Of a stretch of 64,000 bases of DNA, positions 8,156 to 19,100 are shown piece by piece. The DNA is from Spisula solida (taxonomy: Eukaryota; Mollusca; Bivalvia; Venerida; Mactridae): positions 10,238,453 to 10,302,452 of the forward strand of contig OX365946.1 in the NCBI GenBank assembly GCA_947247005.1, written 5' to 3'. The notes beneath the pieces were generated by a model. It was not told the origin of the DNA. It did not search any database and worked only from the letters and a program-made list of their open reading frames with translations. Position numbers and translations under genes: made by a program. Position 1 is the stretch's first letter. Each line of letters starts with the position of its first letter.

Positions 8156-8788
8156 CACTAATTATTTACCTTTTTTATGTATGAATATGATATTTTGTGT
8201 AATATTACATAAAACTTATAAATAGTCAAATAAAATGATCCATGTTGTTTCCTTGTGTTTTACTGCTTAAGTAGCAGTTGAGCCCAGAAGAGGACGGAAT
8301 AAACTCCCTGTCAATTCTGATGTACTTTTTTCCAATGTTGTAGAAAAAGTGCAGTTGTGTAAAACTGTTCGATTTTTTCAAGATTGAATCCAAAATATAT
8401 TAAAAAAGAGTACCTAATATGTTTCTATTATTTTTTATTTTTATTTGTTTATATATAACCATTTTTTATCAAAGATGGTCACGAAGGCCATTTTCTGTCC
8501 CTGTTTGTCATGCGTAGCGTTAGCAGTTAGCATGCCCGATTATTTGTCTTGTGTGAGAGTTGGTGATATTATTGTGACGTAAGCAGTGTAAGTTTGCAGT
8601 TTTGAAAGCGCTAGGGTCGATTAAAAAGTCAAGTACATCAGAAAACAGCTGACCTGAGGGTGTTTTTTTCCATGCTAACGTTACGGAATATTTTTCCGTC
8701 TTCGAAGCCCATAACGATTGCAATGGAAATTTACTGTAGTTTAGACTACACCGCGCACAATAACCCATAATGCATTTGGTCTTTGAAA
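8156..8788. other. Non-coding stretch, probable 5' flank of the basic-protein gene
   Basis: AT-rich single-copy-looking sequence without a credible ORF on the plus strand. The last 30 bases before ATG 8789 lie in a somewhat GC-richer patch (CACCGCGCACAATAACCC). No TATA box or other promoter element stands out. Confidence 0.4.
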
Positions 8789-8836
8789 ATGGCGACTGCC
8801 AGTGAACATGATGTCACGGCTGAAGAAACATTGATC
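8789..8836 (+). CDS. Exon 1 of a two-exon lysine/arginine-rich protein gene
   Basis: Sixteen codons (MATASEHDVTAEETLI) begin in the context GAAAATGGCG and end at a consensus donor, ATC|GTAAGT. The phase is 0, matching the exon at 10939. The intervening 2.1-kb intron holds two AGCTCACC repeats (9724, 10515). Pairing of the exons rests on phase and splice-site quality. Confidence 0.45.
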
Positions 8837-9723
8837 GTAAGTATTGATATTGAAAATAGTTAATACAATTTTCTGTCCGAGATTAGTAACGATAGCAAAG
8901 TGTAACGTTTGCATAGGCTTTCTCTTTAATCAGCATTATTTAAGCATTTTATTGAAGCAATGATTACTGTTTTGATCGACATGCATTGATGACACAATCG
9001 TGCTGCAACAGAACACAAAAATTACATTCCCTTTGATCGGATGCGACATTTTAACAACAAAGTGTATTCTTACGTTATTTTTTGGACAGAATATTAGTTT
9101 CTAACGTTATTTTTGGACTTGTTCAATGATTGTGAATGTTACGGATGGACAGAATATATTGCTAATGTTACGATGACTTGGCTCTGCTAACGTTATTAAG
9201 AGACATACCAGTAAAATTTGAGCATATTAAAGAATAATAGTATTCAGAACTGTTAAAATGTAATTAATTACTCAAATAAGAAGCCTTGCTCATAGTATGA
9301 ATGGTAAATTTGTGTTAATTGTCCACTGTAGTGATCCTCACACTGCTAGTGTTATTTGAGGACATGTTCAATAAATGTGAATGTTACATATGGACAGAAT
9401 GTGTTGCTGAATTTTTTACTTGCCCGGAATTGCCGTCGATGTCTGGGTTGCGTTTTTTTTTAAACTTAATTTTATTTAAAAGTATATTTACAGCCCAATG
9501 TTGATTAAATTGAAAGAAGCCCCCCACCCCACCCCCCCCCCTTTATAAAATTACAGATGTTGATTATATAAATATTGACTTAACGACTGCCAACCCCACT
9601 ACCCCCTTAATCTTGATTTATGATTCTGACAGGCAGTTGACTGACCCCCTTTATTTACGGATGTTGATGATTACATTTACTGACAGACGGCCAACCCTAC
9701 TACACTCTCCCCGCCCTCTTTAT

Positions 9724-10410
9724 TTTTTAGCTCACCTGGCACAAAGTGCCAAGGTGAGCTATTCTGATTGTGCTATGTCCGTTGTTGTTCGTTCGTTCGT
9801 CCGTTCGTCGTCAACAATTTCTATAAACGACTTCTCCGAAACCACTGGATGAATTTTTACCAAACTTGGCAGAAATGATCCTTATATGGTCCTCTTTGAA
9901 AGTTGTTCAAATGTTTCCGGTCCGTTGCATATCCAGGTCACAGGAGCTAAAAATAGATCGTTTCAATAAAAACTAAAAAAATCTTCTTTCTCTGAAACCA
10001 AAGTACCCTGAGCTTAGGTATTTAGCACAAAGCATCATCTATAGGTCCTCTATCAAGATTGTTCAAATTATGTCCCCGGGGTCAAAAATGGCCCCGCCAT
10101 GGGGGTCACAAATTTACATAAGAGTTATATTGTGAAATCTTTAAACCTCTTCTTCTCTGAAACTAATATAGCTAGAGCTTTGCTATTTGGCATGGTGTAA
10201 CTTCTAGAGGTACTTTACCGATATTGTTCAAATGGTTTCGGTCCATTGCATATCTAGGTTACAGGCGCTAAAGCTATTCTGCACTCAGCATCATCCAATC
10301 AGCAATTGGCACAATCATATTGTCATAATTTCTCATCTTTCCAAGATATGTAACATTTACATCAACGGTCCCAGGTGAGCGATTTAGGGCCGTATACGGC
10401 TCTTGTTTTT
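9724..10410 (+). repeat. AGCTCACC-family interspersed repeat, copy B
   Basis: It starts TTTTTAGCTCACCTGGCACAAAGTGCC and passes through a CGTTCGTTCGTCCGTTCGTC tract. It ends CCCAGGTGAGCGATTTAGGGCCGTATACGGCTCTTGTTTTT. The layout is the same as copy A in the opposite orientation. It lies in the intron of the basic-protein gene. Confidence 0.75.
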
Positions 10411-10514
10411 ACTTCATTTTTTTCTTTTGTACATTACTCATTAGCAGTGAATCTTTGTCGATAAAGCCCCACCTCGCTTACACACCCGTTTAACTGATTT
10501 TTCTTTCTTTCTAC

Positions 10515-10835
10515 TTTTTAGCTCACCTGAGCACGAAGTGCTCCAGGTGAGTTATTGTGATCGTCTTTTGTCCGTCGTCAGTCGTCCATCGTCCGTCAAC
10601 TTTTTCTCCTCAATAACCACTGGGCCAATTGGGCTGAAATTTCATGGCATATAAACAAAGTCAGATTATGTGCTAAATCTGCCCAGTACACTTTTTTACC
10701 AAACATACAAGTACAACATTGCAAACTAATTAATGCTGCTTGCTGATGGTCACTTTGACTTACTTTCTTGTTTTTTATGCTAGAGCAATTAAATTTGGAC
10801 CATCTGAGCGATCTTGGGCCATCTTGGACCTCTTG
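10515..10835 (+). repeat. AGCTCACC-family interspersed repeat, copy C (internally deleted)
   Basis: The 5' part (TTTTTAGCTCACCTGAGCACGAAGTGCTCCAGGTGAG and a GTCCGTCGTC tract) is well kept, and the 3' end is recognisable as GAGCGATCTTGGGCCATCTTGGACCTCTTG. The body is only about 200 bp. Confidence 0.65.
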
Positions 10836-10938
10836 TAAGAAGTTTTATTAAGAACTAAATCATGTATATGTATGCATCTTCAATAATTGTGTCATTAAAC
10901 ATAGTATGATTCTAACTTTGTGCTTGGTTTATTTACAG

Positions 10939-11280
10939 GATCACACTACTCTGTACAGACAGAATCTGAAAGCGAACAACAGAAAGAAATATAATCAGTA
11001 TTCAGATAAGCAGAAGGAAAGAAGTAAGGAGTACAGACAACGCATTAAAAATGATCCAGAGAAAATGATAAAATTGAGAGAAAAAGCCAAGTTAAGGCAA
11101 CAGAATCTCAGAGAAAGACAGAAAGAAGCAGCCAAGACCCAGGAACAAACAACTTCATCAGTTCTGAAATTAAAGTCAAAACCAAGAACAAGGGCAGAGT
11201 CAGAAAGCCTTCGAAAACAATGGAGAGATTCAAAAATAAAGTACAGAAAAACATGTCCTCCCATAAAAAGGTCTGGGTAA
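10939..11280 (+). CDS. Exon 2 of the lysine/arginine-rich protein gene, ending early by frameshift
   Basis: The exon follows a good acceptor (TTTATTTACAG) and keeps the exon 1 frame. It encodes about 113 residues that are extremely K/R/E/Q-rich (KYNQYSDKQKERSKEYRQ, then LREKAKLRQQNLRERQKEA), probably a long charged alpha-helix. The stop at 11278-11280 comes right after a run of A (CATAAAAAGG). In another frame the same style of sequence continues to 11444 (KDRERKQDKARPK, then RSKKTLYNVTSKARKVLPLS), so a 1-base indel probably broke a longer ORF. I recall similar basic N-terminal regions in multicopy uncharacterised proteins of aquatic invertebrates, but cannot name the family. DNA or RNA binding is a guess from charge. 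Confidence 0.45.
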   Translation, partial: DHTTLYRQNLKANNRKKYNQYSDKQKERSKEYRQRIKNDPEKMIKLREKAKLRQQNLRERQKEAAKTQEQTTSSVLKLKSKPRTRAESESLRKQWRDSKIKYRKTCPPIKRSG

Positions 11281-11444
11281 GGAAGAAGGATAGGGAACGA
11301 AAGCAGGATAAAGCACGGCCAAAAAGTTCACAGATAACACCACAGCCTGAAAGTGGATTCAGATCAAAGAAGACACTTTACAATGTGACATCGAAAGCCA
11401 GAAAGGTACTGCCTCTAAGCCCATCCGTCTTTACATCACATTAG
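11281..11444 (+). pseudogene. Out-of-frame continuation of the basic-protein gene
   Basis: This frame overlaps the end of exon 2 and carries VWVRKKDRERKQDK and FRSKKTLYNVTSKARKVLP before a stop at 11442-11444. Its composition and motif style continue the preceding exon, so the break near 11270 looks like a frameshift rather than two genes. A sequencing error in the A run is possible. Confidence 0.4.
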
Positions 11445-11956
11445 CAAAGATTTTTAAAAAGGAGTCTAAATAACTGAATATTATTTATTTGTTATGAAAG
11501 TATGATCTCTTTTTAAATTAATACATAAAATAATCATCTTCCTTTTTCCAAACATTAACTGTTTCATGTTTTAAAGGTTGTATAAAAAAATAACTACCCT
11601 TATCTACACAAAACGAGGGGGGTATCCAAAGTCTCATGGTATTTATGAAACTTCTATAGCTATCTAAAAAAGTGAAATGAATTAATGTTTCATTATGATT
11701 AGTCTAACAAATAAAATTATATCAGCACTTTTATTTAAATGTTTAATGGCAAAAAACATTATTATAAATCTGTCCATGAAACATGGTTCAGTTTGTATGC
11801 TCATGTTTTATTGATAATTTTTACCAGATTCAAGTTGAAATTTATATCAAAAATTAAATTTCCAAATAATTTAATGTTTAATTTCAATGTTTCAGCCAAA
11901 AAAATCAGGAAAATAAAAAGTTTATATTTCACAACTCAGTGGGACATAAAATGGAA

Positions 11957-12003
11957 TTTTCCGTCCATGTAACACTAGCTCTCGTGAAATCTGCCGAGCA
12001 TGA
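11957..12003. repeat. Inverted repeat, right copy (partner 4064-4112)
   Basis: 11966-11996 is the exact reverse complement of 4074-4104. It closes a 7.9-kb interval that includes both the virus-like cluster and the basic-protein gene. Confidence 0.6.
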
Positions 12004-12114
12004 ATTTACAAACTTTTGACATCCATCCTTACAGGCATGAAGCACAAAATCAAGATGTTGGAGACGTAATTGAGGCCTAGTTGTGCTAACCAACAAATAG
12101 TCGACAATGATGAT

Positions 12115-12185
12115 ACATGACAGACATAGGACGATCACAATAGCTCTCCTTTAGCACAAAATGCTCAGGTGAGCTAAATGCTAAA
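12115..12185 (-). repeat. AGCTCACC-family fragment, copy D
   Basis: Only the terminal part is present: GACGATCACAATAGCTCTCC..TTAGCACAAAATGCTCAGGTGAGCTAAATG. The interval 12186-12618 is AT-rich with nothing else recognisable. Confidence 0.6.
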
Positions 12186-12620
12186 AAAATCTTAACAATA
12201 CTATTCTACTATCATATTGGAGGTTATAAAATAAATATTAGACAGAACAATATATCAATATTTTCTAGTGATCTTGCTATTTCACTAGACATGTCACTTT
12301 TTTGGTTCAAACCACTAATTTTTACATCAGTATCGCAATTATTAGACCATAATAATTATACAGCACTTGTTTCATGTTCATGACTAACTGCCTATAGAAA
12401 AATTTTGCACGAGTCGCAAAGTAGTTGTTGCCCTTACAACATGTTTCAAACAGTGATGAAGTAATTGTTGCCCCTGACACCAATATTCCTAACACCCATG
12501 GTATCAATTTTCCAGTCATGACATAGTTGTCTCCCTTTGCATAGATTTAACACTGAACACAGACAACATCCACTTAAGTCAGCACTGACCAAATATCACC
12601 ATGTCAAATAAATACATGTA

Positions 12621-12929
12621 CAGTAAAACCTCGTCTTAAGATCAACTCAATAATAAGACCACCTCAAAATTAAGACCATAATTTCCAGGTCTATCTTCCC
12701 CGTTTTGTTCTTTATTTGGCCTCAAATAATTACTTAAGTTTTGTTCTTTATTTGGCCTCAATATTGAGACCAGTTTTTACGAGTCTACTCTCATAATATA
12801 AAACATAAGTCGTTAATCACCGACAAATTTTGTCGCTTCTTTTTTACCGTCATTTAAAACAAAGTTGTAAGAATTAAAGCACTGTGGGAAGGGTATCCAA
12901 TGTTGGGTCTTATTATTGAGGTTTTACTG
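12621..12929. mobile_element. pogo-like MITE with CAGTAAAACCTC termini
   Basis: Termini CAGTAAAACCTC and GAGGTTTTACTG face each other, flanked by TA (12619-12620, 12930-12931). Length is 309 bp and it is non-coding. CAGT..-type termini with TA duplication fit pogo/Tigger elements of Tc1/mariner. Confidence 0.75.
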
Positions 12930-13038
12930 TACAATGCACTTTAAGTACACAAGGTGTATAAATAAATACTCATAATATCATCACAGATGGAGAGAATCAT
13001 AGGTTGTTTTACATCCTTTAATTCTCTGGGGATTCTAG

Positions 13039-13101
13039 TCAATCAACATGCGAGTTCTTGAATCGTCGTCGATCTGGCGGCGGAGAATAATGACCTTGAC
13101 C
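13039..13101 (-). CDS. RABL3: RABL3 exon 8, terminal coding exon
   Basis: Acceptor ATTTTCAG after a 17.7-kb intron; 63 nt encoding [20 protein letters not shown] and stop TGA (13041-13039). The PDRRRF motif corresponds to PDRKRF of vertebrate RABL3, which fixes the frame. Confidence 0.88.
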   Translation of the reverse strand, partial: GQGHYSPPPDRRRFKNSHVD

Positions 13102-16100
13102 CTGAAAATAGAAATACATCAGGATAAATATAACTTATAATGGCAACACCGCTTCCAGTTGACGTAAACAAATAAGCTTTTACTTATGTGACTTTTCAGT
13201 ACTTTGATTCCATCATATTATGTTAATTCAAGGACCTCCGCCCTGGATGCAGAGTCAGGGAGAAAGACCTGGTAATAAAGGAGAAAACTCGAAAGGTTTC
13301 ATAAGGGAGATAATGATGGCATATATGAGTTAACCACTAGTACAAATTCAGCTGAACATTTTTTTAAAGCATTCAGTACTAAAAACAATTTGTTTAACAA
13401 TTATGTTAATCAAGCAAATGAGCAAAGATTTATACTTGCACTATTGCATCACCTCATCGTGTAATTGCATCATTCTTTAAATTACACACGTCAACTATCT
13501 TGAGGAATTCAGGGGTATTGAGTTTACTATATCTCGACAAATTACTTTGTCTAGTCAGATAAAATTTCATTTTAATATGTAAATTAGCCTTAAAAAAGTA
13601 CACTGATACAACTGGGGTTTACCTGCCACGTTACCTGTGACAAGCATCATGAATAATTAACACAGTATTTACTTTAATACAATGTACAATATTTGTCTGC
13701 ATCAAATCTGGTTTCGTCCATTGATGTATTACAGTATCCCCCTCCCTGTCTACCATCATTCTCAATAGGGGATTGGTGAAATCATTAATTTTATAATACA
13801 ATTTTTTTAGTCATTTTCCTGTCTGATGATGTGTCTATATACAAGAGCAGTTTTCTTTTTTTTCAATTTATATACTTTTATTTATCCTCGCCACTGGGCG
13901 ATACATATTGCTGAGGCCCCTATAAGATATTAGTCATTTTAGTTTTCGGGAAAAAGGGCATGATACAGAAATTGCCCGAGTTCCAGAAACATCCCTGATT
14001 TGTTTACTTGCCTGATGTAAGCATATTACACAAGACCTCAAGGTTTTTACAGTCTTGTTTGAAAGATTTAGTTATGTAAGGTGGGAAACACCGATTTTTA
14101 TCTTGCTGGAGGCAGGATCGAACCCACAACCTTCAGTCTGCAGTCAATAGTAATTTTTCATTCCTATAATATGACCGAAGCACTATTTATAATATCTACC
14201 AAACAATGAAAGGAGTGTTTACAATTGTTTGACTATATCATTAGTACAGACAATGGTCATACAATTACCATATCATTGTACTGCTATTCAATGATCTTAT
14301 CATATATTTTCAAATTGTGAAGACCTAATCTCCAATCAAATCTTGACATTATTCAGAGTTTTTTAAAGCAACATTATAATGCTTTCGTAAAAGATTTGTA
14401 CTCTAAATTAAGACACATCTAAATTTTTGTGGAGTTTTTTTTAAAATAGCTTGTACATCACATGATGAAAAAATGTCAATTTTCTGTAATGACTTGGGAA
14501 AACAAGGTGCTTCCCAAAATGGTTAAAGCCAGTATCATATTTCACATTCCCTGTTGTCTACCAGTCACATGTGTTGAGATCTTATCTGTTTTCACATGAC
14601 TATATTGTTTACAATAATGAGTATGGTGTATTTTTAGTTTGTAAGTAACATTCCACTAACAGTGTACCTCACTTTGTTCGGGAGTCTTAAAAATAAGGAT
14701 TTCATCACCTGCATAACTCCTTAAAGGGCCACACAGAGAGATAATGCAGCTACTGTAGCCAAACTAATCAGAATCAGGTTTATAAGCAGTTATAAGATTA
14801 TCTATTGCTTGTTATTTCAACTCTTTCCAGTCCTATACCAACAAGTAATTAAGAATTGCAAGCAATACAGAAGTCCCCTACCGGTTTTAAGCCATTTTCA
14901 ATGTTTCTGTTGCCATAGCAACCACAATTTTTGTCAGAATCAAAATCTTTTTAGACGTGCATAATCCCCGTATTGCCCCCTATCCACATACCAGGTTACA
15001 TAAACTTAGCTTGGAAACTGTTTGAGTTATGACAGGATCCAGATTTGGGCATATTTTCACTCTTTCTGTCGCCATAGCACCCACAATTTTTGTCAGAATC
15101 AAAATATTTTTAGACGTGCATAATCCCCCTTATTGCCCCCTATCCACATACCAAGTTTCATAAACTTAGCTTGGAAACTGTTTGAGTTATGTCAGGATCC
15201 AGATTTTTTGACGGACGGACGGACGGACGGACGGACGGACGGACGGACTGACTGACTGACTGACTGACTGACTGACTGACTGACTGACTGACTGACTGAC
15301 TGACTGACTGACTGACTGACTGACTGACTGACTGACTGACTGACTGACTGACTGACTGACTGACTGACTGACTGACTGACTGACTGACTGACTGACTGAC
15401 GGACTGACGGACGGACGGCAAAGCTATAGTCCCCTCCGGTCAAAAACCGGTAGGGGACTAAAAATGTCAGCCACATGACCTAACCAGTTTTAATGGAATA
15501 AAGTATTAACCTGTACTAGCTAGCTCTTCTACAAGCAGACATGATACTGGTCATTTGATTATTGAAAAACAAGACTTGCCAAACTCTAGTTTAAGAGCCT
15601 AAGAGTGTGGGAAGCTTGACTTTCTCATACTTGATAGCAGGGCTGCGTACCGTTTCCGATATATCGCCAAAAAACTTAACCAATAAATACTGTAGCGCAG
15701 ACAATCCAAAGCCACACAGAAACAACAGCAGCTCCTAGCCATCCACGCAAGAGTCAGACATAGTACAAACCATCTACATCCCCAAAAATGGATATTTCAA
15801 GCAAGTTCATACTCACTCCGCAATGAATGATTCGAACTCTGTGCATAATTTGTCATAAAGGGGGGTAATTATAAATGATAACTACACTGAAGTCAAGTAT
15901 GGGGAGACTTTTTACAGCCGCCACACGGCACTTTACACCTGCTGTAGTGATAATTAAATACTGTAGCGCACAGACACACACGCACTCCCGATGATCTTGT
16001 CACGAAAATAGCTCAACTTTTTTTCTTCGAAAAGTCAAGCTAAAAACCATTTCTAGCACTCTACCACTTTTTGACTGCATTTGACTTGTCTTTTATTGCT

Positions 16101-19100
16101 ATGTTACATGATGAAAAATTCTGAGATAGGCAATTATAAGGAACAAGTGATATTAGTAAAATATGTATGCCCCATGGCAACCACAAAGTCATTTTTGTTA
16201 CAGCCTTGACCTTTGACATACAAATCAATAGGGGTCATCTATTGATGGAGACCCACCTCCTAATAAAGTTTAAGGATCCTTGGCCCAACTGTTCTTGAGT
16301 TTTAATCTCTAACCATTTTGGTCTAGTCATTCATGTTGAAGGTTACAGCGACATTTGGCCTAAAACTCATTACAGATATCTACTGATGATGACCAACCTC
16401 CCAATAAAGTTTGAAGATCCTATGCTCAAATGTTCTCCAGTTTTTTATTGTAAACCATTGGGTTCTTAATAAAAATAATAATAATAACGACTTTATTTTA
16501 AGAGGCAACACAGTTTGGCAAGCCCAGTCTTCCCTGTGAGCCTCTTAGTATACCGACCAACAGACACATACAACACAAACTACTGACATCACAGAGCAAT
16601 GCAATATTCCCCTTATCTTTGATAGGGGGCATAATAAAGCTGGAGACTACCAATGACAATCTCCAGGTGCGTAGCCAGGCTTGAATTAATGTTATCAACA
16701 CAAAGAAATCCACAGTATTAAGAGTTGGACCATTAAAACACACAAATCGAATATTTTGCAAAATGAAACAATTTAATTGGACTTCCACACAAGCAACAAC
16801 GCTCGGTATAATATGTACAAATGATGACAAACGAATTCATCTCAACTTAACAAAGCAAATAGAAAAAATGAAATCTACTTTAAGGCAATGGTCAAAACAT
16901 AATCTTACTCTACTAGGAAAGATTACAGTCATAAAAACATATGCACTACCAAAATTAATATACCCTTTAACCGTTTTAGAAAATCCACCACAAGCTACAA
17001 TAAATGATATAAGTAAATCACTTTACACCTTTCTTTGGAACAATAAACCAGACAAAATAAGCAGAAATATAATCATTCAAAACTACGAAGCTGGTGGTCT
17101 TAAAATGGTGGACATAAATTATTTTATCAATAGCTTAAAGTCTGGGTGGGTAAAAAGACTTATTGATGATCAAAATAAAGGAAATTGGAAACATATTTAT
17201 ACAAAAGAATTAAACAAATTTGGAGGCGAATTATTGTTCATGAGTAACATGTCAGAATAAGAAATTAAACGCAGTTTTAGAAATACTTTTCTCAAAGAGG
17301 TGATCTTATGCTGGACTAAAGTAAAACAAAACACTGACCAAACCAATAAGCTAAATGAAATCCTCTGGAATAACCAACTGATTACCACAAACAATAACAC
17401 ACTATTTTACAAAAATTGGTACATAAATGGAATTAAATATTTAAAACATGTGTACAAAACAGAGGAAAATAGATTTTATACTTTTGAAGAAATACAAGAT
17501 AAATATGATATACCGAATTATGATCTTCTTAAATATGTAACACTGGTAAGGAGTATACCAACACACTGGAAAGAAAATTTCAACATAAATAGTTCCGAAA
17601 ACGAAGAAAACGAACCAGAAGCACTAGTAAACAGACTTAAATTTTGCAAAAAGCCCACTCGATTAATATATAACACCTGTCTGAAGTACGCTCAACAAAA
17701 TAAGATAGACAAAGCTGAACTTAAATGGAACAATAACTTTGAAAATATTGACTGGAAATACACATATTTACTACCAATTCGATCAACAATCGAATCAAAA
17801 CTACGTGAATTTCAGTATAAATATCTAAAAAATATTGTACCAACAAATCAATTCCTTCTTAAATGTGGTTATGTGGAATCAAGTACATGTTCATTTTGTA
17901 ACATGTTTGTTGAAACAGTTAAACATTTGTTCTGGGAGTGCCACGAAGTCCAAGTATTTTGGAATAGATGCTCTTTATTTCTACAGCAAAATAATATAAA
18001 TGTACGTCTAAATTACCAAATAGTATCATTAGGATATAATGAACCATCAAATATTAATAGTATTCTAAACTATCTAATTATTCTTGGAAAATACTTTTTA
18101 TTCAAATGCAAACTGGAAAATTCACTTCCATTGTTTCCTAAATTCATTCAGTTTCTACAAGGTCGGAAAAATACTGAAAAACATATAGCTTTGATGAAAG
18201 GAAAACTACCATCACACTATAAGAAATGGAATTTGATAAGCATATACAACAACGTAACATGATCAGGAAATGTTTTCTCTCTCTCTCTCTCCCTCTCTCT
18301 TTCTCTTGTCCCACCTACTTGTTTCTCATTCTTGCTCTACTAAAATACGCTTATGCACCTACACACACATACACACACGTGTAGACAGAACATAATAAAA
18401 GAAACTTTTTAAATAACAATTTGGTTATCTCAGTTTAATATACTTTTACTTTGTAGCATCTAATTTAAAAAGTTTCAACCAAAAAGTGTCACATTTTGGG
18501 CAACCCTATTCATAATACATAAAATAAAACTACTAGAAAACAACACCTAACGATATTTCAGTACAACTATATTTTGTCACATTATGATTGTATGTATTAC
18601 ATGTGTACAATGTCATTTACGTATACAAATATAGAAATAAGCGGGGTTACCCGAATGGGTCCTCAAACAAGAAAATATTTGTCTGCATCAAATCTTGTTT
18701 GCTCATTGATGTATTACAGTATCGCCCTCCCTGTCTACTTAACATTCTCAATAGGGGATTGGTGAAATCATTAATTTTATAATACAATTTTTTTAGTCAT
18801 TTTCCTGTCTGATGATGTGTCTATATAAAAGAGCAGTTTTCTTTTTTTTCAATTTACATGTATATTCTTTTATTTATCCTCGCCACTGGGCGATACATAT
18901 TGCTGAGGCCCCTATAAGATATTAGTCATTTTAGTTTTCGGGAAAAAGGGCATGATACAGAAATTGCCCGAGTTCCAGAAACATCCCTGATTTGTTTACT
19001 TGCCTGATGTAAGCATATTACACAAGACCTCAAGGTTTTTACAGTCTTGTTTGAAAGATTTAGTTATGTAAGGTGGGAAACACCTATTTTTATCTCGCTG

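Larger units (their letters stand above)
13688..16703. repeat. Duplicated genomic block, copy 1
   Basis: From AATATTTGTCTGCATCAAATCTGG to GTAGCCAGGCTTGAATTAATG the block is collinear and more than 90% identical by eye to 18674-21024. Copy 1 carries an extra 618-bp insertion (14842-15459). Its content is non-coding repeat sequence, including a GGTTCGATCC B-box-like motif on the minus strand near 14113, a GACCTTTGAC-type repeat (16160-16450) and an (AAT)n ACGACTTTATTTT segment (16460-16703). Confidence 0.85.

Noticed and set aside
15158..15476. Two overlapping minus-strand ORFs encoding VSQS repeats
   Set aside because: They are read-through of a (GGAC)n-(TGAC)n microsatellite that is open in several frames; there is no gene structure.
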